Positions 1 to 11,054 of a stretch of 64,000 nucleotides of DNA are shown piece after piece. Within the stretch, counting starts at the first letter, position 1. Each line of letters starts with the position of its first letter. This stretch comes from Protonemura montana. Lineage: Eukaryota > Arthropoda > Insecta > Plecoptera > Nemouridae. The position numbers and the translations under genes were made by a program. Under the pieces are notes generated by a model. The model did not search any database, was not told where the DNA came from, and saw nothing but the letters and a program-made list of their open reading frames with translations. The stretch is from positions 1,798,001 to 1,862,000 of the forward strand of contig OX387607.1 of assembly GCA_947568835.1 (NCBI GenBank), read 5' to 3'.

Positions 1-175
1 TGTTATTCTTATGGGTCATGTTTTTCCAAGCAGTCCAATGTACTAGGTGCTAGTGGTTGAAAAATGTATCTGTGTTATTCTTATGGGCCATGTTTTTCCA
101 AGCTGTCCAATGTACTAGGTGCTAGTGGTTGAAAAATGTCTGTGTGTTATTCTTATGGGCCGTGTTTTTCCAAGC
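1..175. repeat. 72-bp tandem repeat, about 2.4 copies
   Basis: A unit beginning TGTTATTCTTATGGG and ending in GGTTGAAAAATGT is repeated from base 1, about every 72 bases, with the last copy cut short near 175. The array probably continues upstream of the window. It lies in what should be an intron of the gephyrin gene. No function is apparent. Confidence 0.85.
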
Positions 176-288
176 ACCCAAGCCAAAAAACATCAACTTT
201 GATCATTTTTGCTTTTAAGGTTGTGGCAGCATAGAAATGCTTAAAGGTTCAGTTTTACCAAAATCTTGCCTCCTAGTTGAAGTGTTAG

Positions 289-657
289 TTGAAACTATTA
301 CTATGAGAATTTCCAATCACATGCAGTGAAATTCAGATGTTTCTGTGAGCTAGAGATCCAACTTATAGTTGAACATTTTGTTGAAACTGTTGCCATGACG
401 ACTTCCAATCACATGCAGTGAAATTCAGATGTTTCTGTGAGCTAGAGATCCAACTTATAGTTGAACATTTTGTTGAAACTGTTGCCATGACGACTTCCAA
501 TCACATGCAGTGAAATTCAGATGTTTCTGTTAGCTAGAGATCCAACTTATAGTTGAACATTTTGTTGAAACTGTTGCCATGACGACTTCCAATCACATGC
601 AGTGAAATTCAGATGTTTCTGTGAGTTAGAGATCCAACTTATAGTTGAACACTTTGG
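289..657. repeat. 92-bp tandem repeat, 4 copies
   Basis: Four near-identical units start at about 289, 381, 473 and 565, each containing CCAATCACATGCAGTG and CTAGAGATCCAAC. The first copy is the most diverged. The block ends about 110 bases before the first recognised gephyrin exon, so it is intronic. No coding content is seen. Confidence 0.9.
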
Positions 658-768
658 TAAAACCCAACCTTAGTAATCTCTGAAATCATAACTAGGAAAA
701 ATGGACTACTTTTGTTTGATGAAGGATCTGATCTGCGAAGGGGTAGACTTATGTATCTCTTTGCGCAG

Positions 769-3700
769 GCGCTGGGTCGTGTGCTGGCGGAGGATGTGTT
801 TGCCTTGGATGCCCTGCCCCCGTTCCCAGCTTCCATCAAGGACGGCTACGCTGTGATCGCTAGCGATGGGGCAGGCCGCAGGCTCGTCTCCTCACAAGAC
901 TCACACGCTGGGAAGAAGGTACACATAAAAAAAAATTACTACTGGATTTTTGAACGCTAAGTAAAAAACAACAAATTTTCCTGACGTTTCGTAACTTATG
1001 CCTATTTCTTTACAAAGGGTGATAGTAGCTGTGGAATTTCTCCAATAACAAAAGAACCTCAAAAATATCAACAATTACCTTGCGTACGCATCCTAAAATG
1101 CATCTAACTAAAACTAAAACATGGAGGTTGATAGCATTTAAAAGCCTAGTTGTAAATAGTTTTTTTTTTTTAAGAAATAGTGCTCAGTCTAGATATCATA
1201 ATACGGTACTAAGAAAAGTACTTACCAGTGATTTTCACCTTTTTGATTAAATTTTCAAGTGTCTGAACCTGATATAGTAAGGAAATAAAATAACAGGATC
1301 ATCAAACATCTCTCGGGTACAACATTTTAAGCAAGGATAGTGTAATTTTTGTATTTATTTTCATCTCTCCAGCCTCTCTCCCGAACAGAACTGGTCATGT
1401 GTATGATGGTCACCCATCCAATACCTGACTCAGCGCAGTGTTGCTTAACTTTCATCGCTCCAACCTCTCTCCCAAACAGAACTGGTCATGTGTAGGATGG
1501 TCACCCATCCAATACCTGACCCAACGCAGTGTTGCTTAACTTTCATCACTCCAGCCTCACTCCCAAACAGAACTGGTCATGTGTATGATGGTCACCCATC
1601 CAATACCTGACCCAGTGCAGTGTTGCTTAACTTTCATCGCTCCAACCTCTCTCCCAAACAGAACTGGTCATATGTAGGATGGTCACCCATCCAATACCTG
1701 ACCCAGCACAGTGTTGCTTAACTTTCATCACTCCAACCTCTCTCCCGAACAGAACTGGTCATGTGTATGATGGTTACCCATCCAATACCTGACCCAGCGC
1801 AGTGTTGCTTAACTTTCATCACTCCAACCTCTCTCAAACAGAACTGGTCATGTGTAGGATGGCCACCCATCCAATACCTGACCCAGTGCAGTGCTGCTCA
1901 ACTTCGGTGATCTCACTAGAACCAGAGTTTCCAACGAGCCTATCTTTCTGGCAACGCAACTTCACATCTTATTTATCCAACAGCCGAGTGAGCAGGAGCA
2001 TCTCGCTCCCGGCAGTTGCATGCGGATCAACACGGGAGCCCCTGTTCCTCCCGGCGCTGACGCGGTCGTCCAGGTGGAAGACACGCGGCTGGCAGACGAG
2101 GCGGACGGAGGACGCATTGAGCTCGCAGTAGACGTCCTCGTCGCGCCTGTGATCGGACTAGACATTCGGTACAAGTTGGTCGAACCATACCGCCTGGACC
2201 GGGATTTCCTGGGTGTCGATTGTGCATACACTCCGGCTGCCAAGCTGGAAGTCTTTTATACATTGGGTATCTTTTTTGCAATGCAGTTTTTATTTGAAGA
2301 ATTTTGTGCCAACATGCAAGCTCACCACTGTATTGCCATTAAAAGGAAAATTCCTTAAGATTATTATTTAATTATTATCATTGTGTTCAAATAAGCATTC
2401 AAAATAAAATCTGACGTATTTTTTTTTTTTATAATCCGATCATAACTTTTCTATTTTTATTTGTTTTAAGAATGGCTAAAATATAAATTCTCGTGGCGGG
2501 ATGAAAACGGGCTGTGACGTCAGAACTTTTGTTCTGACGTCATTTTGTTGTATCCTTTGCGTTCGCTTCTGTTTCTTGACGTCAAACTGACGTCAGATTT
2601 CACTTCATGTCATAAAAAATGGCGACCCTCGTTTTTGTACGAGATTGAAGCGCAAACATTTTAAACAGAGATATTTTATTCAAAATTGGATTTAGAAGAA
2701 AATAAAAAAATACGTGTTCATTATTTCCTCACAAAAAAAAAAATAGTTTCAAATTTAAAGAGCTTTCCCTCTATAAGTATAGTCAAGAGGCCAGCGTCAG
2801 TGTTAAACTGTCTGCAGAGCAAGCCGGCAGCATATGATAATGGTAGGTGCCACCCGATGGCGCTTGCAGCCGTCCTTTTAAGCAAACCTCAAAAATTAAA
2901 TAATTACAACTCAAAATATCAATTTATGTTTATCAATTGTTGAGGTTAAAATAATAAAGATTCTTCTATTTTTCACGCAGACATTTCAGCCATAATCATT
3001 ACAGGAGTACCGATGTTGTTTTTATTTGGTCTTTCAACCTCGGAGAGATCGATCTACGCGAGGCGTTATGGTTTCAAAAGGCCGGCTTCTGTTGTCTGGG
3101 CGTTGTTAGTGTGGTAACATTGCATCAACATATGTTTTCCCGACAGACCTCCCGGCAGCGACATTCATGAGGGTCAACGTGTTCTCGCCAAGGGATGCCT
3201 GCTATGCTCTTCTGACCTCGGACTGCTTGCCACTGTTGGCGTGGCAACCGTGCTTGTATATCGGTAAGCAAATTTAATTCTTTCAAATTATTCAGACTTT
3301 TCATCCGACCGTAAGTACTACACATATGTACACAAGACCTGATGAAGATGTAAGATTTAGATTGTGTACTACAATTTGTATATCTCTTTAGAAACCCAGT
3401 ATGCCTTACCATCCTAACCCGTAGCAACTCCGTAATACCGGTTGCTAGTGGTGCTGAAATCGAAAAACGCTAGCATTGTCGAAATATGCCGCTCTAGGTC
3501 TGGGTTATATAATATCACCGGTCGTATTATGTCGAATTCTGCACTGCCAAATGACCGCTCTAGATAAAGCTACGAATATATCAAAAAACCTTATGCCTCC
3601 TTGCGAGACGTTATTGAATCAGTGCTTTGATCCAGCCTGCCGACGGTGGCGCTTCTCTCGACTGGCAACGAGCTGCAAGATCCGACGCTGCCGTTGTCCC

Positions 3701-6158
3701 CAGGAAGGATCCGAGATAGCAACAAGACGACGTTGCAAGCGCTGCTGGCCGAGAACCACACCCCCGCAATCGATGTCGGCATTGCTGCTGACGAGTGAGT
3801 GCTCGTTGCTGTTACAAATTATCACTCTACATTTTTATATGCTTAAGTCATTGGATTATTTTCAACAAGAGTAGGCTATGTGCCGGCACCAGGTTTTCTC
3901 TTCAAGCAAGGCTATATTCATCATCATCATCCAGTCATTCACCAGCGCCTTTAGACCAGTGCCGCAAGGCCAGATGTCAAAACAGTGCTTTGTTGAACCC
4001 CACCAATCAATCTTCACAGCCCAGCAGCTGCGCTGTCAAAACTGAGGAAGGCCCTGGACGTGGGCGACGTGGTCGTTACGACCGGGGGCGTGTCTATGGG
4101 GGACCGGGACGTGCTGAAGCAAGTGTTGCTGACGGATCTCGGCGCTGAAATACACTTCGGTCGCGTGCTTATGAAGCCAGGGTGAGACTTGTTTAATGAT
4201 AATAATAATTAAGAGGTTTTTGCCTTTAGCGGTGTTACGGGGTTTCGTATTATTTGAGGGGTTTACAGTCGTAAGAAGCACTTTGCTTTCCGACGTTTCA
4301 GCGGAGTTTGCTCCACCATCTTCAGGGTGAGACAGAGGTTTTTATCTAGCTGTACAGCCATTTATGCTTGTAAAACATTTTTCAACAACGTCACTTCACT
4401 ATACAAATTTTTAGTACAACGCTGCCCTTTTTCTTCAGTCCTTTTAATACATTTCTGTTGAAAATTACCGATATTCTCACATCTTTTCATTTACATGGCA
4501 GCTCATCATAAAATGTAGTGCCTTCATTGAAGACTTATTTAAACCATTTTTGGTCTGTGCCTTGTAAAACTGTAATGTGCCCTTTAATTGTTAACTTATT
4601 TTGTTCTTATTTCTGCAATGTTTTCATCTATTGGTTACATTACCTGGTAAATTAATTTTATCATATCTGTTGCTTGCTTTAAACCTGTTTTTATTTAGTC
4701 TAACCCTAAAATTTGCCAATCTTTGTAGCAATGGTTTCAAACTCTAGAACAGCACACCCTATTCTGGGATTTGGTGCTGCAGACTTGGGAGAAACTACGG
4801 ATGTTTGTTGGGTGATTTTGCCTATCCAAAGGATAAATGTCTGTTTTATCTTACTTAACATGTTGTTAAATTCAATCAAGCTCTAGGTCTATAGTCTGGG
4901 TAGGATAAGAAAGCACGTTTTGCCTCGACCTTCAAAGGCAACCTCTTTGTTGCCAACCTTTAGGAATATCATTCTCCGATTGCTCTGATTGAAATGAAAT
5001 GAAAGCAAATGAATGGAAAACTTTGTCCGCAGCAAGCCGGCAACGTTTGCAACGTGTGTTCACGGGGGCAAGAAGCGACTTGTCTTCTGTTTGCCTGGTA
5101 ACCCAGTCTCAGCCGCAGTCACGTGCCACCTTTTCGTGTTGCCTGCCCTGCGCAAGATCAGCGGCCACTCATCGCCTGCCGCCACTGTCGTCACTGCGAC
5201 GGTGAGCTTATCAACATTTTGTCAGGAGAACAACTTTACAATACTTCATCAATAACTTTATCATGTACTCTTATTGTTGGGGGGAAGAGGTGATACCACA
5301 ATGTACCGAATCGTTGAGTTTATAGGCATAGTCAGAAAGACAGCATTAATGTTAAACTTTCTGCTGAGCTAACGAGCCGGTAACACATGGTAACGGAGGA
5401 TGACACCTGATGGCGCCGACGGCCGTCCTTTTAAACAAATATCCAAACTATTCACACTTACAGATTATTAAAAAATTGAAACTGAAATTGAAACTGTTCT
5501 GCAACAAACAGTTTGAGTTAGAGTTTGAGTAGAGCAAGGGTTTGGTTAAACAGAAAAATAAAGTTGGCACAAATGAACTTAATTAACATCTCCGTCCTAC
5601 ATCCGAGATGAAGTCTTTTGGTTGATTGCAGTTAAGCCTATCAACTGACAAAACGGCTGAATAATGGATTGCCCTGGAATCACTCTTATCCTGTCTTGAT
5701 CTAAAATAATCAAGTGCATGTAAACTTTAGTTTTAATCTTCCAAAGATGTGAATCTTTGTTGGTGTTTTGTTGGTATGTTAATACGAACCGTTTGCTGGT
5801 ATGAGAACCTCACCAAGCAAAGGAACTGAAGCTTCAATTTGAGTTGAAGATACTTGTTCTTCCTGATATGCAAATGATGATCTTCTTATTAGAAATACTC
5901 CAATCGACCCTCTCTGCCTTTTTTAAGATCTCCGAGTCGATTGACCTTGACCCACGGCCCGAGTACCAACGAGCGACACTCTCGTGGTTGCCGGGCAACC
6001 CGGTGCCGGTCGCCGTATCGACCGGAGATCAGATCAGCAGCCGGCTCCTGAGCTTCGCGTCGGCAAACTGCATGCTCGTGCTGCCGCCGCGATCGCAGCA
6101 GCAAACTAGTCTGCCCGCGGGATCGCAAGTCAGCGCAGTACTGCTCACCAGTCTCTAG
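769..6158 (+). CDS. Gphn: Gephyrin/cinnamon, MoeA (E) domain, 3' part of gene, seven exons
   Basis: This is the MoeA-like half of gephyrin (Drosophila cinnamon), which inserts molybdate into adenylylated molybdopterin in the last step of molybdenum cofactor synthesis in the cytosol. Coding exons I resolved are 769-918, 1984-2168, 3147-3263, 3636-3794, 4020-4181, 5033-5201 and 5928-6158 (TAG stop). All introns are GT-AG and the phases join without a frame error. Family motifs appear in order: LPPFPASIKDGYAV, INTGAPVPPGADAVVQVED, LAKG then GLLATVGV, LLSTGNEL with GRIRDSN, TTGGVSMGDRD, FGRVLMKPG, LPGNPVSA, and LDPRPEYQR. The C-terminus STGDQISSRLLSFASAN matches domain IV. The first visible exon already lies inside MoeA domain I. 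The N-terminal MogA (G) domain and linker are not in bases 1-768 and must be further upstream or missing. The gene converges on the Myb/SANT gene. In vertebrates the same protein also clusters glycine and GABA-A receptors; nothing in the sequence tests that here. Confidence 0.95.
940..1015. mobile_element. Fragment of a small inverted-repeat element
   Basis: Starting 22 bases after the first gephyrin exon, the stretch containing TTTTTGAACGCTAAGTAA and then GACGTTTCGTAAC resembles one arm of the palindromic element at 31996-32184. Only a partial arm remains. Confidence 0.5.
1373..1950 (-). repeat. Tandem array of a 5S-rRNA-derived 91-bp unit, about 6 copies
   Basis: Units begin at 1373, 1464, 1555, 1646, 1737 and about 1827. 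Read on the minus strand, each contains a 5S rRNA core: AAGTTAAGCAAC (or a decayed form) followed by TTGGATGGGTGACC, which are the 5S box A and intermediate-element regions. Only the last copy (to about 1950) keeps the adjoining 5S part, with GATCACCGAAGTTAAGC. The tail CATACACATGACCAGTTCTG is not 5S and is shared by all copies, so the ancestor was a 5S-derived element rather than a 5S gene. The array sits in a gephyrin intron, ending about 34 bases before the exon at 1984. Confidence 0.85.
2515..2595. promoter_or_regulatory. Four perfect CRE palindromes (TGACGTCA)
   Basis: TGACGTCA occurs exactly at 2515-2522, 2535-2542, 2577-2584 and 2588-2595, inside the gephyrin intron between the exons ending at 2168 and starting at 3147. 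The motif is the consensus CREB/ATF site. Four exact copies in 81 bases are well above chance. They are arranged as two pairs, which could also reflect a decayed hairpin. Enhancer function is inference. Confidence 0.45.
2785..2985 (+). mobile_element. Miniature element, family B copy
   Basis: This copy shares GGTAGGTGCCACCCGATGGC, GCAAACCTC, ATAATTACAACTCAAAATAT and GTTTATCAATTGTTGAGGTT with copies at 5305, 32785, 43575 and 56790. No coding capacity is present. The family is related to the palindromic elements at 30979 and 57167, which carry 9-bp target duplications. Confidence 0.75.
3864..4018 (+). mobile_element. Fragment of the 39-40 kb inverted-repeat element, abutting a splice acceptor
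   Basis: GAGTAGGCTATGTGCCGGCA and the following TTCATCATCATC...CCATTCACCAGCGCC-like sequence match the terminal arm of the element at 39130-40793. The match runs through CCCACCAATCAATC to the pyrimidine stretch just before the acceptor of the gephyrin exon starting at 4020, so the element supplies or borders the 3' splice-site region. Confidence 0.7.
5305..5450 (+). mobile_element. Miniature element, family B copy (5' part)
   Basis: GAGTTTATAGGCATAGTC, then GAGCCGGTAACACATGGTAA, then GTCCTTTTAAACAAA match the first half of the copy at 56790. It lies in the last gephyrin intron. Confidence 0.75.
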
Positions 6159-6639
6159 GTTCCGGTAACTTGGGGGCATTTTTTTCTGGCACTCTTTTGT
6201 GATTCAATGTGGCCGCAGATTTCACCAATGTCGCTCGATTCTTACGAGATTGGCGTTTAAGGCGGGTTTGAGGGGACAAATTAACTCTCAAGATAATAGT
6301 AAGAAAAGTAGATAGCTGCATCAAATATATTATATGCGCCCCAAGTTTTCTGTTTTATATCTTACAGGTTTTCTGTATAGGGCTAGTAATTTGTTAGGGG
6401 CTAGAAAAAATTATTTTGTACTTTGTAAAAATACTGACCCTGCTTTCGGCTGCGGGCCGCGAGATATGGGCCGTACTAGTGGCTGGCTCCATAGCCCACG
6501 GCAACTACATGCACCAGTCGTCATCGTGGCAATCTTCTGTGGTCGACAGCCTCGGAGGGAAAGCTCGGTAGCGTGAACCGCTTTGATTTCGTACCCCTTA
6601 TCGAGTAAAGGAAACTGATCCTTGTTTAAATTGAAAACG

Positions 6640-7015
6640 CTTGCAAAGGAGGACATTTTACTGTCACGAACACTTCTAGCCTCTCAAAAATCTTTACTGA
6701 ATCGGGGAATTGAACCCCAATCTCAACCTTTCACTTGCTTTCACTGAACTTTTAAAAGGTTATACCATTAGGTACCACTCAAAGATTCTCATCAAATCCT
6801 CATGTGTTCAATCCTTCATCCTCATAATTCATGTGTTCAATTAGCACAGATGGACAGAGCAGCACCCATGAAAGGTGGAGACCGGAGCATTTTTGAGAGG
6901 ATAGCAGCGTTTTATTTTTAGAAACACTAAAAACCTCTCAAAAATTTAGTTTTTAGTGTTCCTAATAGTAAAATACTTTACGCATTGCAAGCATTTGCAA
7001 GTTAAATCAGATTTG
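6640..7015. mobile_element. tRNA-like hairpin element, family A, rearranged copy
   Basis: The block has family A ends (AAACGCTTGCAA near 6638, and on the right GCATTGCAAGCATTTGCAA near 6985-7003), repeated CCTCTCAAAAAT/ATTTTTGAGAGG inverted segments, and a decayed tRNA-like centre (CAGCACCCATGAAAGGTGGAG, about 6870). It lies between the gephyrin stop and the convergent Myb/SANT gene. Confidence 0.65.
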
Positions 7016-7724
7016 GTTAGAGTGTTTTTTGCGTAGAAGACAATAAAACTCCGATGTTATACATTTTGACATTAACTTTTATTGGAGGTTGCACAATATT
7101 CTGCTCTCCAAGCCAGGTTGATTTCTGAATGGGGACCGGCTTACTTTTAAATACAAGCCAAACAAGCCATGGCAGGAAATAGAAGAGGGATAGAAAAGAC
7201 GAGCGGACAGGATGAAATGCTCTCGAAAGGAAACTATACAGGAGAAGGTACAAAACAAAACAAGGCAGCCAATCAACAGTTGGGAGAGGGACAGTTGAGT
7301 TGAACAACCTTCCGCAATCAGTTGTCTGCAATCCTCTCCCGAGTGTCAAAGAATTTAAATTCTTTGACTGTACAAACTACTGGCGGTAATCCCAATTTCT
7401 AGTTGAAAGAAATTAAATTCACAAGTCTGGTAGATTAGAAATTGGATGGTTTCTGTTTTACTGCAACACCAATTAAAAAATGTAATAATAATAAAAAAAA
7501 ATTGTCATTTCACGAGAAGCTTATGTTCTGAACTCGAGATAAAAACACCTTTTCACAGCCCTCCAAAAACAAATTTGCCAAGATCAAAATGACATAAAAA
7601 ACGTGGCTGGAAACCACCTGTCACACTTCTCTAACATTAACCAAACATGGCATTACTTTTTTAAAATAATTCCCAACTTGCACACCACCTGACAATTCGG
7701 TGGTTCATTCAGATCCCAAGAACA

Positions 7725-9689
7725 TTATCTGGTATTCAGCCCCTTTCTCGCCACGTTCTCCGCCAATAGCGCTTTTCTCGCGGAATTCTCCGCGACTAAC
7801 GCTTGCCTCTCAGCGGCATCGGCCATCCGTTCCGCTGCACGAGCTCTCCGTTCTGCAGCGCCAGCTGTTCTTTCCGCGGCGTCTGCGTAGCGTTCGCATA
7901 GAGCAACCAGCGCAGACACAGACCTCGCTGTCTCTTCTGCAGCCGCCAGTGTCCGCTCCTCTAGAGAAAAGATAGCCGAGTGGCAAGATGCAGCGGGTCG
8001 TGAGCGCTTGGTGTCTGCGGAATGACAACTGTGATTTAATGTCTATAGAAGTTTCTCAACATACTTAGGGAGGATAACGCAATATTTTTGGAGTTTTGGG
8101 CAGAAGTTGTGACCTCTTTGCTAAATGGATATGACTTTTCTGAGAAGTTCTGGGTAAGCAATCCTGTAAGTTTGTTTGACAGGTTGTGACGTGATATAGC
8201 GTCACTAGAATCAAAGTGACTGTGAGTATTCACAGCCTCTTGGTTCTACTCCTTGGAGAACTGTCATTCTCATCAAATACACTAAAATCGTCTCAAAAAG
8301 CCAGTGTCCAGATAGCTCAATGGTTCAGAGCAACACCCGCGAAAGGTGGAGATCGGGGTTCGAGTCCGCGTTTGGGCATCAATTTTTGAGACGGTTATAG
8401 TGTTGTTAATAATAAAATGTATTACTTGTTAGGTATTTGTTAATAAATATAGCGTCGTCTAAATAATATAACCTTTGAAAGGCTGAGATGGTCACAACTT
8501 TAGGTATGCAAAGCAATACAGTCAATGAGCAAAAATGACGGCTGTTTTTGTTCAGTACTAAACAGTGTTTTTCCAGGGGCCTCTACTCTGCACAGCCATG
8601 CACTAAGCAATAAATCGTAGTCTACCTTGGAGTTTGTCTGCAGTTTTCCGCTTGGAGCCAGATTCGTCGGAGTTCGTTAGCTGCACGCCCGAATCTAGAA
8701 ACAGAATAACCGTATCCTTATTGTTTCTCCATCTCCTTATCAAGTAAAAAAGTATTCTTTAAATGTTCATTTAGCCACCGTTGGACTGGCCCGACGGTAG
8801 CGGAAACTGTGAACCGTGCTCCGATTCCGTGTTCAACTCTGCTTCGTAAGTGTCTATGGTGCACTCGATCGTCTCAAACGTTATTTCATCCTCATTTTCT
8901 GACGGTAACCTCTGCAAAACCAGATTGTGTTTCATTTTTACCCCTGACCAAAATAGTTATCATCTGACTGGCCATCATTATGGGTGCAGACATATATTTG
9001 CTACCCACTCAGTTTACCTTTGGTAATGTAGTGTACGGTGTTGTTCTGTTTGGATTCACTTGTGGTCCTGAAGACGTTGGTGCCAACGCAACATCAGCAC
9101 CGATGTCGAGGTTTGTTTTCAGGACCAAAAGTCGAACCACGCAGGTCAAAACCGTTTATTACACCTACCATCGGCTAACCATTTTGGCATTTCATTTTTA
9201 CCTTTATTATTATTAAGGGCTCTGTGTCAGGAATGTTTTTCTCTTCCACTAACGGTCCTTCACCCATAAAAACCAGAAGCCTTTTTTCAATGTCTGTTAA
9301 CTGCGAAGTGGGTGGTTTAGACCCAACTGCTCCTTGCATGAAAGCTGTTATTTTCATTGACTTGGTCCTGACTTTATTTTTCCACGAATTCCACGTCTGC
9401 AACAGGTTAGTACGAGTTGGGTGAGGTTGTTCAGTCTAATTTCTATGAAGCGCAACGAGCATAACTTTAGCGTTTAAACAAATTGTTTGCAACTTACTTC
9501 TCTCCAGCTTCTCACGTCTTTCTTTGCTCCTAGTTCTTGGCAGTTAAGTGTGTCTGCTAAATTTCCCCACAAAACAATGCATTTTTCTCGGCCACATGAT
9601 TTTTTGTCCAGTTCCGGATTCTTCTGCATATAATCAAGCAAAAGTTCTTTCTGACTTTCAATTATGTGAATAAATTTTGACTGTGGCAT
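7725..9689 (-). CDS. Myb/SANT-like DNA-binding protein with heptad coiled-coil tail, 292 aa, five exons
   Basis: Exons on the minus strand are 9498-9689, 9202-9396, 8779-8911, 8626-8694 and 7725-8014. All junctions are GT-AG and the phases join exactly (879 nt including the stop). The ATG at 9689 has an in-frame TAA 18 bases upstream. Residues about 8-90 form a Myb/SANT-like (zeste/MADF-type) helix-turn-helix region with spaced tryptophans W41, W62, W66 and W69 (SWRE joined to TWNSWKNKVR across the first intron), then LTDIEKRLLVFMG. A family of insect nuclear proteins has this layout of SANT-like head, acidic/serine linker and coiled-coil tail. An acidic linker follows (SENEDEITFETIECTID), then a basic patch SGSKRKTADKLQDTKRSR. 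Residues about 225-290 are exact seven-residue repeats of the AAERxAR type, a strong coiled coil likely to dimerise. The nearest named relatives are zeste-like or transposon-associated (PIF/Harbinger) SANT proteins. No transposase or terminal repeats are seen, so a host gene is likelier. Specific function is unknown. Confidence 0.85.
8261..8420 (+). mobile_element. tRNA-derived SINE-like element, family A
   Basis: A tRNA-like core at about 8307-8378 (GATAGCTCAATGGTTCAGAG as D-arm/box A, GGGGTTCGAGTCC as T-arm/box B) is framed by inverted segments CACTAAAATCGTCTCAAAAA and TTTTTGAGACGGTTATAGTG. The anticodon region forms only a short stem and the acceptor stem does not pair, so it is not a functional tRNA. 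It sits in the last intron of the Myb/SANT gene, opposite to the gene's strand. Confidence 0.75.
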
Positions 9690-9814
9690 TGTTCTGGGTT
9701 TTAGTTATTTGAAGGTTTTTTTTTGGAGCCTATCTAGGAAGAAAGTATAGAAAATAATTTGTCTCATTATCAAACATTATTGTAAAAAGTGTTAAGTTTG
9801 ATTTTAATTAGAAA

Positions 9815-10050
9815 CACTTGCAATGGGCAAAGTATTTTATTATAAGGAACACCAAAAGCCTCTCAAAAATTGTAGATTCATCATTCTCATCAAATGCACT
9901 AAAATTCTCTCGAAAATGAAGGATGTTCAAGGAGCTCTATAAGTTATAGCAACACATGCAACAGGTGCACAGGTGCAACAGGTTGAAGTCCCCGTTTAGG
10001 AACCAATTTTTGAGAGGTTATCAGCGTTTCTATTAATAAAATTGTATAAA
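9815..10050 (+). mobile_element. tRNA-like element, family A, decayed copy
   Basis: CTTGCAATGGGCAAAGTATT followed by CCTCTCAAAAAT on the left, a decayed tRNA-like part around 9930-10000, and ATTTTTGAGAGGTTATCAGC on the right match the family A pattern. It lies about 125 bases upstream of the Myb/SANT start codon. Confidence 0.65.
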
Positions 10051-11054
10051 TAGACTTTGTGTCAAGTTTCGTAACTAGTAGAAAATTAGATGTAGTTTCC
10101 ATCGTGATGGCACATAAGTTTTTGAGGAATGTAGAAAACTAAATTGGTCAAATAGTAGAAAATTATTCTTTACTGGATTTGCTCAGTTGCTGAGAATATG
10201 GATGCAAATACGGTTAAATATGAATTACAACATAAATGTTGTTAAATTAAATGGCTGTTCGAACATGAAACGCTGCGTTCTGAAACTTAAAGGATTTCCT
10301 AGCTCCAGTAGACTTCTAGTAAATCTACTGGTATTGAAACCTAGAAGCATGTGGAGGTCCAAAAACTATCAATAATATTTCAGAACACCCAGTACAGAAT
10401 GAATTCTGCTGACACAGTAAATCCAGTAAGACTGTGCGCTTTAGCACAATAACGCTACAACTGTCCGTGGTTCTTTTGTACAGCCTTTCTCTAGGTAAAA
10501 CATGAAGGTCCAAAGAGAAATATGTAACAGTAAAATTATAATTATTAGTTTTCAATTAAATACGTAGTTAATACCTGTCCGCAAACACTTTGAAATGAGA
10601 CTTCGAACGAAACGCGTTGCACCATGTCAATTTTAACCTCAAAGGTTTCAAATAAAGGTGGAAATTTAAATGTGTCATGGATAAATTCAATCAAAAGCTA
10701 ATAATTGAAATCATAAAGGGTGGGGTAAACCGAGCTAGAAATATATTTCCAGTGTCACTTTTCCACGAAAAGGAACCAAAACACGTTAACTGGAACGTCT
10801 TTGACTGGGACACTGTTGTCTACTATTTTGACAGTGGGAAACGCTTTACTTACGCGCATGCGTCATTTAGATTTAAATTATGGCGCTGAGTCCCATGGTT
10901 TATTCCACAAACCTTGGTTGAGGCCGGGCAGTGCCCAAGCCCGTTCTTTTTACCTGTCCAAATCGAGAAGTAACTTCCCATGCGGCCAACGAGGCGAATA
11001 GCTTGACGGGACAAACAACTGGTATAAGAATAACTTAATACTAATATTAATAAT
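10051..11054. other. No gene recognised
   Basis: The stretch is AT-rich. Open frames here are short and show no family resemblance. It holds the putative upstream region of the minus-strand Myb/SANT gene. I see no clear promoter element. Confidence 0.5.

Noticed and set aside
7725-9689. Myb/SANT gene as part of an intact PIF/Harbinger transposon
   Set aside because: No DDE transposase frame and no flanking terminal inverted repeats with a 3-bp duplication were found nearby.
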